From: Arthrobacter sp. MYb214
GTDB taxonomy: Bacteria > Actinomycetota > Actinomycetes > Actinomycetales > Micrococcaceae
Reading direction: 5' to 3'
DNA length: 64,000 nt
NCBI RefSeq assembly: GCF_002979865.1
Contig: NZ_PCPZ01000006.1
Location: forward strand, 124,001-188,000
The notes below the pieces were generated by a model. The model was not told the origin of the DNA and ran no database searches. It saw only the letters and a program-made list of their open reading frames with translations. Shown here piece by piece: positions 7,770-15,039 of this stretch. The position numbers and the translations under genes were made by a program. Numbering within the stretch: position 1 is the stretch's first letter; the number at the start of each line of letters is the position of its first letter.

Positions 7770-10100
7770 TTAGCGGTGGTGCGCTGGCTCCACGTCGTCA
7801 AGCACGGCCGTCAACAGCAAGATCGCTCCAGCCTTGTCCAATGGATTATTGCGGTTACCGCACTTGGGGGACTGCACGCAGCTTGGGCAGCCGTGCTGGC
7901 ATTCGCAGGCCTCGATGGCATCCCGGGTGGCCCGGATCCAATCGGTGAAGCGCTCGAAACCACGCTCGGCGAATCCAGCACCGCCAGGCTGCGCGTCATA
8001 GACGAAAATTGTCGGATGGCCGGTATCCATGTGCAGCGCAGTGGATACTCCGCCGATATCCCAACGGTCGCTGGTAGCAACCAGCGGCAGCAACCCGATC
8101 ATGGCATGCTCGGCAGCATGCAAGGCTCCGGGGAACTGATCTACCTCCAAACCAGCTCGAAGCAATCGCTGCTCGGTCAGGGTGAACCAAATGGACTTGG
8201 TATTCAGATCCCGGGCTTCAAGCTCCAACGGTTCTTCGGACAGCACTTCATTAGAAGCCACCGACTTCCGCTGGAAAGACACGACCTGGGTGGTCACAGT
8301 GACTTCACCGAAATGAATCGTCAGTTCTCGGTGGTTACGGCTGCGTTCCTCGGAATCAATGGCAACCGTGGTGAGATCACGCGCCGTGGTGTAGTAATCC
8401 GGATTCACCCGAGTCACGATCACCACGTGGTTCTGCTCATCAAGTTCTTCCACATGGTAGCTGGCACCCTGATGGACGTAGATGGCCCCGGGATGCGCCT
8501 GATAATGCGTTTGCGGGGAATCCATCGTGCCTAGCAGAGCGCCGGTTTCCGCATCGATGATGTCCACTGGTCCACCGCCATCGGCCCGAATGGAGAACAT
8601 CCCTGCCGCATGTTGCGGATGCGTCCAGAACCATCCAGCCGGGCGCCGGCGCAAGTAGCCGCGTTGCACCAGCGAATCCAGAAGCTGTTCGGTCTGCGGA
8701 CCGAAAATTTCCAACTCCTCCGGGCGCAGGGGAGATTCTTGCGCGGCGGCGCAGAGGTGGCCGCTAAGCACATACTTATTCTGCGGATCAAAGACTGTCG
8801 CTTCGACACCCAAATCGAAGATGGCTTCGGGATGATGTGCCAGGTAGGTGTCCAACGGATCTTCAGCTGCGACAAAGATCGCCAGCGCATCCTGGCCCGA
8901 ACGTCCGGCACGGCCGATTTGCTGGAAGAACGATGCGCGGGTGCCTGGCCACCCAGCCACCACTACCGCGTCCAGCCCCGCAATATCGATGCCCAGTTCC
9001 AGTGCCGAAGTTGAGGTGACACCCAGCAGCTCGCCACTGCGCAATTGCTTTTCCACCTCACGGCGTTCATTAGGCAAGTAGCCCGAGCGGTACGCTGCAA
9101 GCCGGACGGATAGATCCGGTGCAAATTTTTCCAGATGCTTGCGGGTGAGCGTTGCGATTGTTTCAGCACCGCGGCGGGACTTGATGAAGACAATGGTTCG
9201 AATATGATCAGCCATCAGATCGGTGAGGATCGAAGCGCTCTCGGCGATGGCGGTACGCCGTACCGGCGCACCATTTTCACCGCGGTGATCACTCATCGGA
9301 GGTTCCCACAAGGCCATCACCAGTTCACCGCTGGCGGAGAAATCGTTGGTCACCGCTTGAGCTGGCGCCCCAATGAGACGCCCGAAGGATGCTTCGGGGT
9401 CTGAGCTCGTCGCGGACGCACCGATCAAGACCGGGCAGCTGCCGTAATAGGCGCAAATGCGACGCAACCGGCGCATCAGGTTGGCTACGTGTGCGCCAAA
9501 GACCCCACGGTAGGAATGGGCCTCGTCGATAATGATGTAGCGAAGGCGCTTGAAGAATCTGGACCAGGCCGGATGGTTGGGCAGGATGCCGCGGTGCAGC
9601 ATATCTGGGTTGGTGAAGACGAAGTTGGCGTGCTGGCGTACCCAAGCACGGGTGGCCTGGTCGGTATCGCCATCGTAGGGAGCGGCTCGGACCCCGGGAA
9701 CGCCTAGGGACTCCACAGCGGAAAGCTGGTCGGCTGCCAGTGCTTTGGTTGGGCAGATATAAAGCACCGATGAACCGGCATCAGCATCGTTGAATCCGCT
9801 GTCCTTCGCCTGGTACAACTGTTCCAGACTTGGCATCAGGTAGGCCATGGACTTGCCTGAGGCGGTACCGGTGGAAACTATGGTGTGGTGGCCCTCGTGG
9901 ATGAGGTTGGCTGCTTGGGCCTGGTGCAGCCAAGGCTGCTGGATGCCCAGTCCCTGGAATATCCCAACTAGTTCAGCGCTGAGCCACGCTGGCCATTGGC
10001 TGGTGATCTCGTCTTTGGCAGCCCTGGTGCGGCGGTGCACCACAGCATCGGGATCATTGGTCCGGTCATAGGGATCTAAGAGAGAACGCACTGACTTCAC
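7770..10100 (-). CDS. DEAH-box helicase with C-terminal DUF1998 (MrfA/YprA-like)
   Basis: A 776-residue superfamily 2 helicase. Walker A is STGTASGKS (residues 76-84), motif II is DEAH (192-195), motif III is GASATSS (about 227) and motif VI is QIGRAGRSGQ (about 400). The C-terminal ~200 residues form DUF1998 with a four-cysteine cluster (CQHGCPSCVQSPKCG) like that of B. subtilis MrfA, a mitomycin-repair helicase. In actinobacteria this helicase is recurrently found beside the Tad-like locus, as here. DNA repair is the best-supported role; any link to the pilus genes is unproven. Confidence 0.9.
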   Translation of the reverse strand: MKSVRSLLDPYDRTNDPDAVVHRRTRAAKDEITSQWPAWLSAELVGIFQGLGIQQPWLHQAQAANLIHEGHHTIVSTGTASGKSMAYLMPSLEQLYQAKDSGFNDADAGSSVLYICPTKALAADQLSAVESLGVPGVRAAPYDGDTDQATRAWVRQHANFVFTNPDMLHRGILPNHPAWSRFFKRLRYIIIDEAHSYRGVFGAHVANLMRRLRRICAYYGSCPVLIGASATSSDPEASFGRLIGAPAQAVTNDFSASGELVMALWEPPMSDHRGENGAPVRRTAIAESASILTDLMADHIRTIVFIKSRRGAETIATLTRKHLEKFAPDLSVRLAAYRSGYLPNERREVEKQLRSGELLGVTSTSALELGIDIAGLDAVVVAGWPGTRASFFQQIGRAGRSGQDALAIFVAAEDPLDTYLAHHPEAIFDLGVEATVFDPQNKYVLSGHLCAAAQESPLRPEELEIFGPQTEQLLDSLVQRGYLRRRPAGWFWTHPQHAAGMFSIRADGGGPVDIIDAETGALLGTMDSPQTHYQAHPGAIYVHQGASYHVEELDEQNHVVIVTRVNPDYYTTARDLTTVAIDSEERSRNHRELTIHFGEVTVTTQVVSFQRKSVASNEVLSEEPLELEARDLNTKSIWFTLTEQRLLRAGLEVDQFPGALHAAEHAMIGLLPLVATSDRWDIGGVSTALHMDTGHPTIFVYDAQPGGAGFAERGFERFTDWIRATRDAIEACECQHGCPSCVQSPKCGNRNNPLDKAGAILLLTAVLDDVEPAHHR

Positions 10101-10140
10101 GAGGACGCCTTCCGGACCGAGAACTGCTGGAGTTAAAGAC

Positions 10141-10180
10141 TATCGCCGTGCTTGACGCGGAAGCGTCAAGCACGGCGATA
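10141..10180 (-). terminator. Perfect 18-bp stem terminator of the GNAT gene
   Basis: Arms 10141-10158 and 10163-10180 are perfectly complementary around a GGAA tetraloop (TTCC on the minus strand). It lies 18 bp downstream of the minus-strand acetyltransferase stop and just upstream of the helicase start. The U-tract is poor, so efficiency as an intrinsic terminator is uncertain. Confidence 0.7.
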
Positions 10181-10198
10181 AGAGTAATCTTGGAGGCC

Positions 10199-10855
10199 CT
10201 AGGCCTTGAACATGACAACCTTGCCCAGCGAAGTCCAGCCCAGCGAAGCGTAAAGCTGCTGGCCATCGACCGAAGCGATCAACAGGCCTTCATCAACATC
10301 GTGTTCTTGAGCCAGCGAAGCCAGCGCACGCATGATCAGGGTACCTAGGCCCTTGCGGCGGAAATCGGCGCCGGTGATGATGCGGTCGAAGATTGCGTAT
10401 CCGCCAACTGCTGAGACATGGCCGGATGCCGCAACGACTTCCTGGTTGTCCTCGGGATGCAGCGACACGTAGGCATGAGTGCCATCGCGTTCAATCTGGA
10501 AGACGAAGCCGTCTGCAGGCAGTGGGACCTCGACGTCGTGCACGGCTAGTTCGGTGACCATCAGTGCTTCGTCATCGGCAGTGACCTGCAGGCCTACTTC
10601 AGCCGCAATGGCAACCAGATTCTCGGCGGAGTCGTCGAAAGCCGTCAGCCGACGGTTCGGGTGCTTCGTCAGGGTCTCGGCTACTGCTGCGAGTTCCTCT
10701 TTGGAGGGACCATAGATGACGTATTCCCAGTCTTCAGTGGTGTCGTGGCGCAGCGCAGCGTGGACCCGTCCTTCGTTGCGGGTTTCATAACCACGAGCCC
10801 CAGCCCAGCCTGCTACCCAGGTGCCAATCAGTTCATCGCTTGCGTTTGATGCCAT
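10199..10855 (-). CDS. GNAT family N-acetyltransferase
   Basis: A 218-residue protein. The C-terminal half carries the GNAT acetyl-CoA loop (FRRKGLGTLIMRALASLAQE) after AVGGYAIFDRI, and ends with LLIASVDGQQLYASLGWTSL, a typical GNAT C-terminus. The N-terminal ~100 residues are a less conserved extension containing WVAGWAGARGYE. Substrate unknown. It is transcribed alone, upstream of the helicase on the same strand, and separated from it by an 18-bp stem terminator. Confidence 0.8.
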   Translation of the reverse strand: MASNASDELIGTWVAGWAGARGYETRNEGRVHAALRHDTTEDWEYVIYGPSKEELAAVAETLTKHPNRRLTAFDDSAENLVAIAAEVGLQVTADDEALMVTELAVHDVEVPLPADGFVFQIERDGTHAYVSLHPEDNQEVVAASGHVSAVGGYAIFDRIITGADFRRKGLGTLIMRALASLAQEHDVDEGLLIASVDGQQLYASLGWTSLGKVVMFKA

Positions 10856-11020
10856 AATTTGACCCTACCTTGTCTTTCCTAGGAATTAGCTGACATTGAA
10901 CTAATCGTTGCCTACTTGGAACTATTGCACTGGCCGAGAGCTCGATATTTTCGGGAAAGATCAATGTGACATTGCTCTTTTCCTCGGCGTTTCGCGGCCA
11001 AAAGCTACTAACATTGTAGG

Positions 11021-11920
11021 GTGGCCATTCATCGTATTGTTCTGTATTACGCTTTTACTCCGCTCCCAGACCCGGAGGCAATCCGCCTTTGGCAGCGCTC
11101 GCTGCTGGAGCGCTGGGGCTTGCGCGGACGCATCATCATCTCCAAAGACGGCATCAACGGCACCGTTGGTGGCGAGATCTCCGCAGTCAAGGCCTACGTC
11201 AAGGCCACGCGAGAACTGCCAGCTTTCAAGAAGATGGATATCAAGTGGTCGGAAGGTTCGGCAGAAGACTTCCCGCGTATCTCCGTCAAGGTTCGCGACG
11301 AGATCGTGACCTTCGGCGCTCCTGGCGAACTGGAAGTTGACGAGAACGGTGTTGTCGGCGGTGGCACCCACTTGCGCCCCGAAGAACTTCACGAGCTGGT
11401 TGACAACAAGAAGAAGACCGGCGAGAAGGTCCATTTCTTCGATGGCCGCAACGCATTCGAAGCGCAGATCGGCAAGTTCAAGGACGCGATTGTCCCCGAA
11501 GTGGACACCACCCGCGATTTCGTTGCCGAGCTGGATTCGGGCAAGTACGACCACCTGAAGGACCAGCCGGTGGTCACCTACTGCACCGGCGGCATTCGCT
11601 GCGAAGTGCTTTCGGCTTTGATGGTCAAACGCGGATTCCAAGAGGTGTACCAGATGCAGGGCGGCATCGTCCGCTATGGCGAGAAGTACGGGGATGAAGG
11701 CCTATGGGAAGGCTCTCTCTACGTTTTCGATAAGCGCATGCATACCGAATTCTCCGAAGACGCTGTCACCATCGGTGAATGCGTGGGCTGCCAAGGTCCA
11801 ACCAACAAGTTCGAGAACTGTTCGGACCCGGCCTGCCGCAACCTGCGCCTGTTCTGCGAGGACTGCGCAAAGGACGAAGCACTGCGCCGCTGCCCAGACT
11901 GCAGCACCGTAGACGCCTAA
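11021..11920 (+). CDS. trhO: tRNA uridine(34) hydroxylase, rhodanese-like (TrhO)
   Basis: A 299-residue rhodanese-fold protein of the TrhO/YceA family, which performs oxygen-dependent hydroxylation of wobble uridine in tRNA (first step toward cmo5U). The N-terminal ferredoxin-like part contains [16 protein letters not shown]. The rhodanese domain has [14 protein letters not shown] and the active loop YCTGGIRCE with the catalytic Cys. A Cys-rich C-terminus ([14 protein letters not shown] and [16 protein letters not shown]) may bind zinc. The start is GTG at 11021. A strong terminator follows 17 bp downstream. Confidence 0.92.
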   Translation: MAIHRIVLYYAFTPLPDPEAIRLWQRSLLERWGLRGRIIISKDGINGTVGGEISAVKAYVKATRELPAFKKMDIKWSEGSAEDFPRISVKVRDEIVTFGAPGELEVDENGVVGGGTHLRPEELHELVDNKKKTGEKVHFFDGRNAFEAQIGKFKDAIVPEVDTTRDFVAELDSGKYDHLKDQPVVTYCTGGIRCEVLSALMVKRGFQEVYQMQGGIVRYGEKYGDEGLWEGSLYVFDKRMHTEFSEDAVTIGECVGCQGPTNKFENCSDPACRNLRLFCEDCAKDEALRRCPDCSTVDA

Positions 11921-11937
11921 CTTCAGCTTTCACCAAC

Positions 11938-11974
11938 CGCGGCCTGGACTTTCCATAAGTCCAGGCCGCGTTTT
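11938..11974. terminator. Intrinsic terminator between trhO and a convergent GNAT gene
   Basis: A perfect 14-bp stem (11938-11951 with 11957-11970, loop TCCAT) followed by TTTT on the + strand. It sits exactly between the ends of two convergent genes and can serve trhO; the minus-strand gene ends at its edge. Confidence 0.85.
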
Positions 11975-12559
11975 CTATGCGGTCACCTTCGGCCACATTC
12001 CGCGCGACGCATCCTTGACGTCGACCTGTTCCACCTCGGTCCGGTAGATTCTCAGCCCTCGCGCCTGGTAGTTCGGTAGCGCCGCCGGTCCGTCCAGTGA
12101 GCAGGTATGCAGCCATACCCGGCTGACCTCAGGCAGCTGCGGCCATCGTGAACCCAGGGCCCAGGCCTGTTGCAGTGCTTCGCTGAGCAGCACCCCGCCA
12201 AGGCCGCGGCCGGTAGCTTCGGGAAATAAGCCGAAGTAGAAGATCTCGACCTCGCTGCCGGCGTCCGCGACTTCCGTGACGAGCTCCACGTACCCCTGGG
12301 GAGCACCGTGCTGGTAGAGCACCCAGGTTTCTGAGCCCGGGCGTCGGAGCACTTCGTCCCACTGGTCTCGGGTCGAACCCAGGCGGTCAGACCAGTTCAA
12401 TTCGCTGCCCACGCTCTGATACAGAAACCGCGAAAATTCCGGGGTGATCTCCTTGGCCAGCTCGATCCGGGCGTCCTCGGGCAAGGACTTGGCCGAGCGA
12501 ATGACATCAGCGGAGTCGAGTTGCTGGAGATAGGTCACCGTTACTTGGGTCATGCCCAC
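11975..12559 (-). CDS. GNAT family N-acetyltransferase
   Basis: A 194-residue protein. QGYVELVTEV is followed by EIFYFGLFPEATGRGLGGVL (GNAT motif A with the RGLGG acetyl-CoA loop) and WLHTCSLDGPAALPNYQARG, the C-terminal GNAT pattern that places the side chain of a late Tyr near the cofactor. Start ATG at 12559 or two codons later (MTQVTV). Substrate is not identifiable from sequence. It is unlike the GNAT protein at 10199-10855, so the two are not a recent duplication. Confidence 0.8.
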   Translation of the reverse strand: MGMTQVTVTYLQQLDSADVIRSAKSLPEDARIELAKEITPEFSRFLYQSVGSELNWSDRLGSTRDQWDEVLRRPGSETWVLYQHGAPQGYVELVTEVADAGSEVEIFYFGLFPEATGRGLGGVLLSEALQQAWALGSRWPQLPEVSRVWLHTCSLDGPAALPNYQARGLRIYRTEVEQVDVKDASRGMWPKVTA

Positions 12560-12626
12560 ATCATAGGTCGCCGTAGTTTGCCTGGCCTAGCTATCGCCCG
12601 TTGAGTTACTCGGTAGACTTGGAGGT

Positions 12627-14216
12627 GTGAATGCTGCTGAATTTTCTTCCATTGATGACGCTCCCCAGAGCTACAATCAACTGCTCATCGACTCGCTAGC
12701 CAAAGACCTCACTGATGTCGGGTACAACTATGAAAATGTTGCGGGGCTGCTTGGTGAGGAAGCTGCGGCAGCATTTGCCCGCGACCAGCTCCACCCTGCC
12801 TTGCGAAACCTGGATCGTAGCAGGCCAGATAGCTCGCTTGCCTGTGTGGTTCGCCTCTTCCAAATGGGCCAGACCCAGGAAGACGCGGCCATCAATGCCG
12901 CCTTCCCGACATTGAAGACCGACGGATTGCTCAAGCTGGGCCTGATCGAGTCCTGGGCTACCGGTTACCGGGCCAAGATTGCCCTGGCGCTGCATTCCTC
13001 CGATGCTGACGGTGAATTGTGGGTGGCCCACGACCTGGGTGCCCACCAGCGTCCCGGCGTGTTGCGCACCGACCATGTGCTGGGCATTGGCCAGGCGTCC
13101 CTGACCCTGGCGCAGATCACGATCCGCGAAAAGGTCGAGCGCGCACTGGACTTGGGTACCGGCTGCGGCATCCAGCTGTTCCATCTGCTATCGCACGCGG
13201 AGCATGTTACGGCCACAGACCTGTCGGCCCGAGCCCTGGGCTTCACCCGCTTCAACCTGATGCTCAACTACCAGGCCCTGGAGCTGGATCCGGATAACCT
13301 CGAATCGCGGGTCACCCTGCTCCAGGGAAGCCTGTTCGATCCGGTGGCTGGATCCACTTTCAACCTGATCGCCAGCAACCCGCCGTTCGTGATTACCCCG
13401 CGAAGCAGCAACGAGCGCGCCAAGGACCGGTTCACCTACCGTGATGGCGGGATGGCCGGCGATACGCTGGTGAGCACCTTGATCGAGCAGGCTCCTGGCT
13501 TCCTGGCGCCGGGTGGCTGCATGCAAATGCTGTCAAACTGGGAGATTCCTCGCCTAGATGATGAATCCAACCAGCCGTGGGATGCCCGCGTGCGCCAGTG
13601 GTTCGGCGACCAGCTGGACGTATGGGTGATCGAGCGCGAGCAAACAACGCCAAGCGGCTACGCCGAGACATGGCTGCGCGACTCTTCCCAGACCGAGGAC
13701 AGCACTTCATACATCTCCGCCTACAACGCATACCTCGATGACTTCGAGTCCCGCGGCGTGGGTGCCATCGGCTTCGGTCTGGTGTACTTCCGCCGTCCAG
13801 CCGCAGGCCATCCGGTACTGCAGCGCTACGAGCAGATCTCGCACCAGGTGGAACAGCCGCTGGCCCCGACCCTGCAGCGGGACATTGCCATGTCCGACCA
13901 GCTGGCCGCCGCCAATGAAGGGTTCAAGGATTGGCACCTGCTGGCGGCCGAGGATGTTACTGAGGAGCGCCATCAGCGTCCGGGGGCGGAGCACCCCGGC
14001 GTGATCTTGCTGCGGCAGGGGGCAGGGCTGCGCCGTACTGAATTGCTTGATACCGCGCAGGCAGGATTTGTTTCCGCCTGCGATGGTGATTTGTCGGTAT
14101 CGCAACTAGTCAACGCGTTGGATTCCTTGATTGGAGAAGGGCAAGAAGACTTCGCGGACCTGCTTTATGAAGCAGTGAAGCGACTCTTGCGACATGGCCT
14201 GCTTCAGAAAATGTGA
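12627..14216 (+). CDS. Class I SAM-dependent methyltransferase (HemK/RsmC-like)
   Basis: A 529-residue protein. An N-terminal region of ~150 residues (winged-helix-like, FPTLKTDGLLKLGLIE) precedes a Rossmann methyltransferase domain with LDLGTGCGIQLFHLL (motif I, about residue 175) and IASNPPFVITP (motif IV, NPPF, about 250), the signature of N6-adenine/N5-glutamine methyltransferases. The C-terminal ~150 residues are an actinobacterial extension. Target (rRNA base, protein glutamine or DNA) cannot be told from sequence. TTGGAG precedes the GTG start. It overlaps the next gene by 4 bases. Confidence 0.82.
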   Translation: MNAAEFSSIDDAPQSYNQLLIDSLAKDLTDVGYNYENVAGLLGEEAAAAFARDQLHPALRNLDRSRPDSSLACVVRLFQMGQTQEDAAINAAFPTLKTDGLLKLGLIESWATGYRAKIALALHSSDADGELWVAHDLGAHQRPGVLRTDHVLGIGQASLTLAQITIREKVERALDLGTGCGIQLFHLLSHAEHVTATDLSARALGFTRFNLMLNYQALELDPDNLESRVTLLQGSLFDPVAGSTFNLIASNPPFVITPRSSNERAKDRFTYRDGGMAGDTLVSTLIEQAPGFLAPGGCMQMLSNWEIPRLDDESNQPWDARVRQWFGDQLDVWVIEREQTTPSGYAETWLRDSSQTEDSTSYISAYNAYLDDFESRGVGAIGFGLVYFRRPAAGHPVLQRYEQISHQVEQPLAPTLQRDIAMSDQLAAANEGFKDWHLLAAEDVTEERHQRPGAEHPGVILLRQGAGLRRTELLDTAQAGFVSACDGDLSVSQLVNALDSLIGEGQEDFADLLYEAVKRLLRHGLLQKM

Positions 14217-14890
14217 AACAAGCGCTAAAGTTTTTCCCTATGACACGGAACACAATTGAGGAACAAGGTGGGGCCGCCTCGCGCGATGAGGCGGAAATCC
14301 CACAAGTTGTCTCGATCACTGACCCCCAGGCGATTCGAGCGTTGGCCCATGACGCTCGACTGATCGTCTTGGATGAGCTCTTTGCTTCGCAGACCACCCG
14401 CACCGCTACAGAACTTGCATCCTTGTGTGCGCTGACACCTAGCGCCATGAGCTATCACCTCCGGGCCCTGGAGAAGTACGGGTACGTGATTCGTGCTGCC
14501 AGCGAAGGAGACGCACGCGAGCGGCGGTGGCGAGCGGCTGGTGAACGGCTAGAGCTGAACACGCAGATCGACTCGGCGAACGCCAAAACTGCGTACTTGA
14601 ACGTGCAATTGAACGCATTCCGCACCCGGCTCAATGCTGAAGTCCAGCGGCGCGAGGCAGAAGCGAAGACCGGAATCGCTCCGGACCCGGATCGTCCGCC
14701 GATGCTGACTAGCGGTTTGGTCTTCCTCTCGGAAGCCAAGCAACGCGAGTTCAACCGCAGAATGCTGGATCTGGTCTACGAATACGAGGCACAGGCAACA
14801 GCCGAGGAACGCAGTATTGATTCGCGGCGTATGTTCTACTTAATCTCATTGCTTCCCGAATACCAGAGCATGGGGGAGGCATCATCATAA
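14213..14890 (+). CDS. ArsR-like winged-helix transcriptional regulator
   Basis: A 225-residue regulator. The N-terminal DNA-binding domain reads IVLDELFASQTTRTATELAS, then CALTPSAMSYHLRALEKYGY, a winged helix of the HTH_20/ArsR type, followed by a wing with ARERRWRAAG. The C-terminal ~110 residues are helical and charged without recognisable ligand motifs. The GTG at 14213 overlaps the methyltransferase stop; an ATG at 14240 (MTRNTIEEQ) is an equally reasonable start. Coupling to the methyltransferase gene suggests a shared function, but none is known. Confidence 0.78.
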   Translation: MKQALKFFPMTRNTIEEQGGAASRDEAEIPQVVSITDPQAIRALAHDARLIVLDELFASQTTRTATELASLCALTPSAMSYHLRALEKYGYVIRAASEGDARERRWRAAGERLELNTQIDSANAKTAYLNVQLNAFRTRLNAEVQRREAEAKTGIAPDPDRPPMLTSGLVFLSEAKQREFNRRMLDLVYEYEAQATAEERSIDSRRMFYLISLLPEYQSMGEASS

Positions 14891-15039
14891 GTATGCCCGG
14901 CTCAGGGAGCGCAGATTCTTCGGTGTAAGATCATCGGGAAATGTGCTTATAGAGTAGGCATGAAGAACGAAGCTGCGATGGCGGATCGATCAGGGCCCGG
15001 AAATGGGTGTCCAAGGTCCGTGTTGTCTAAAGGAGTGCT

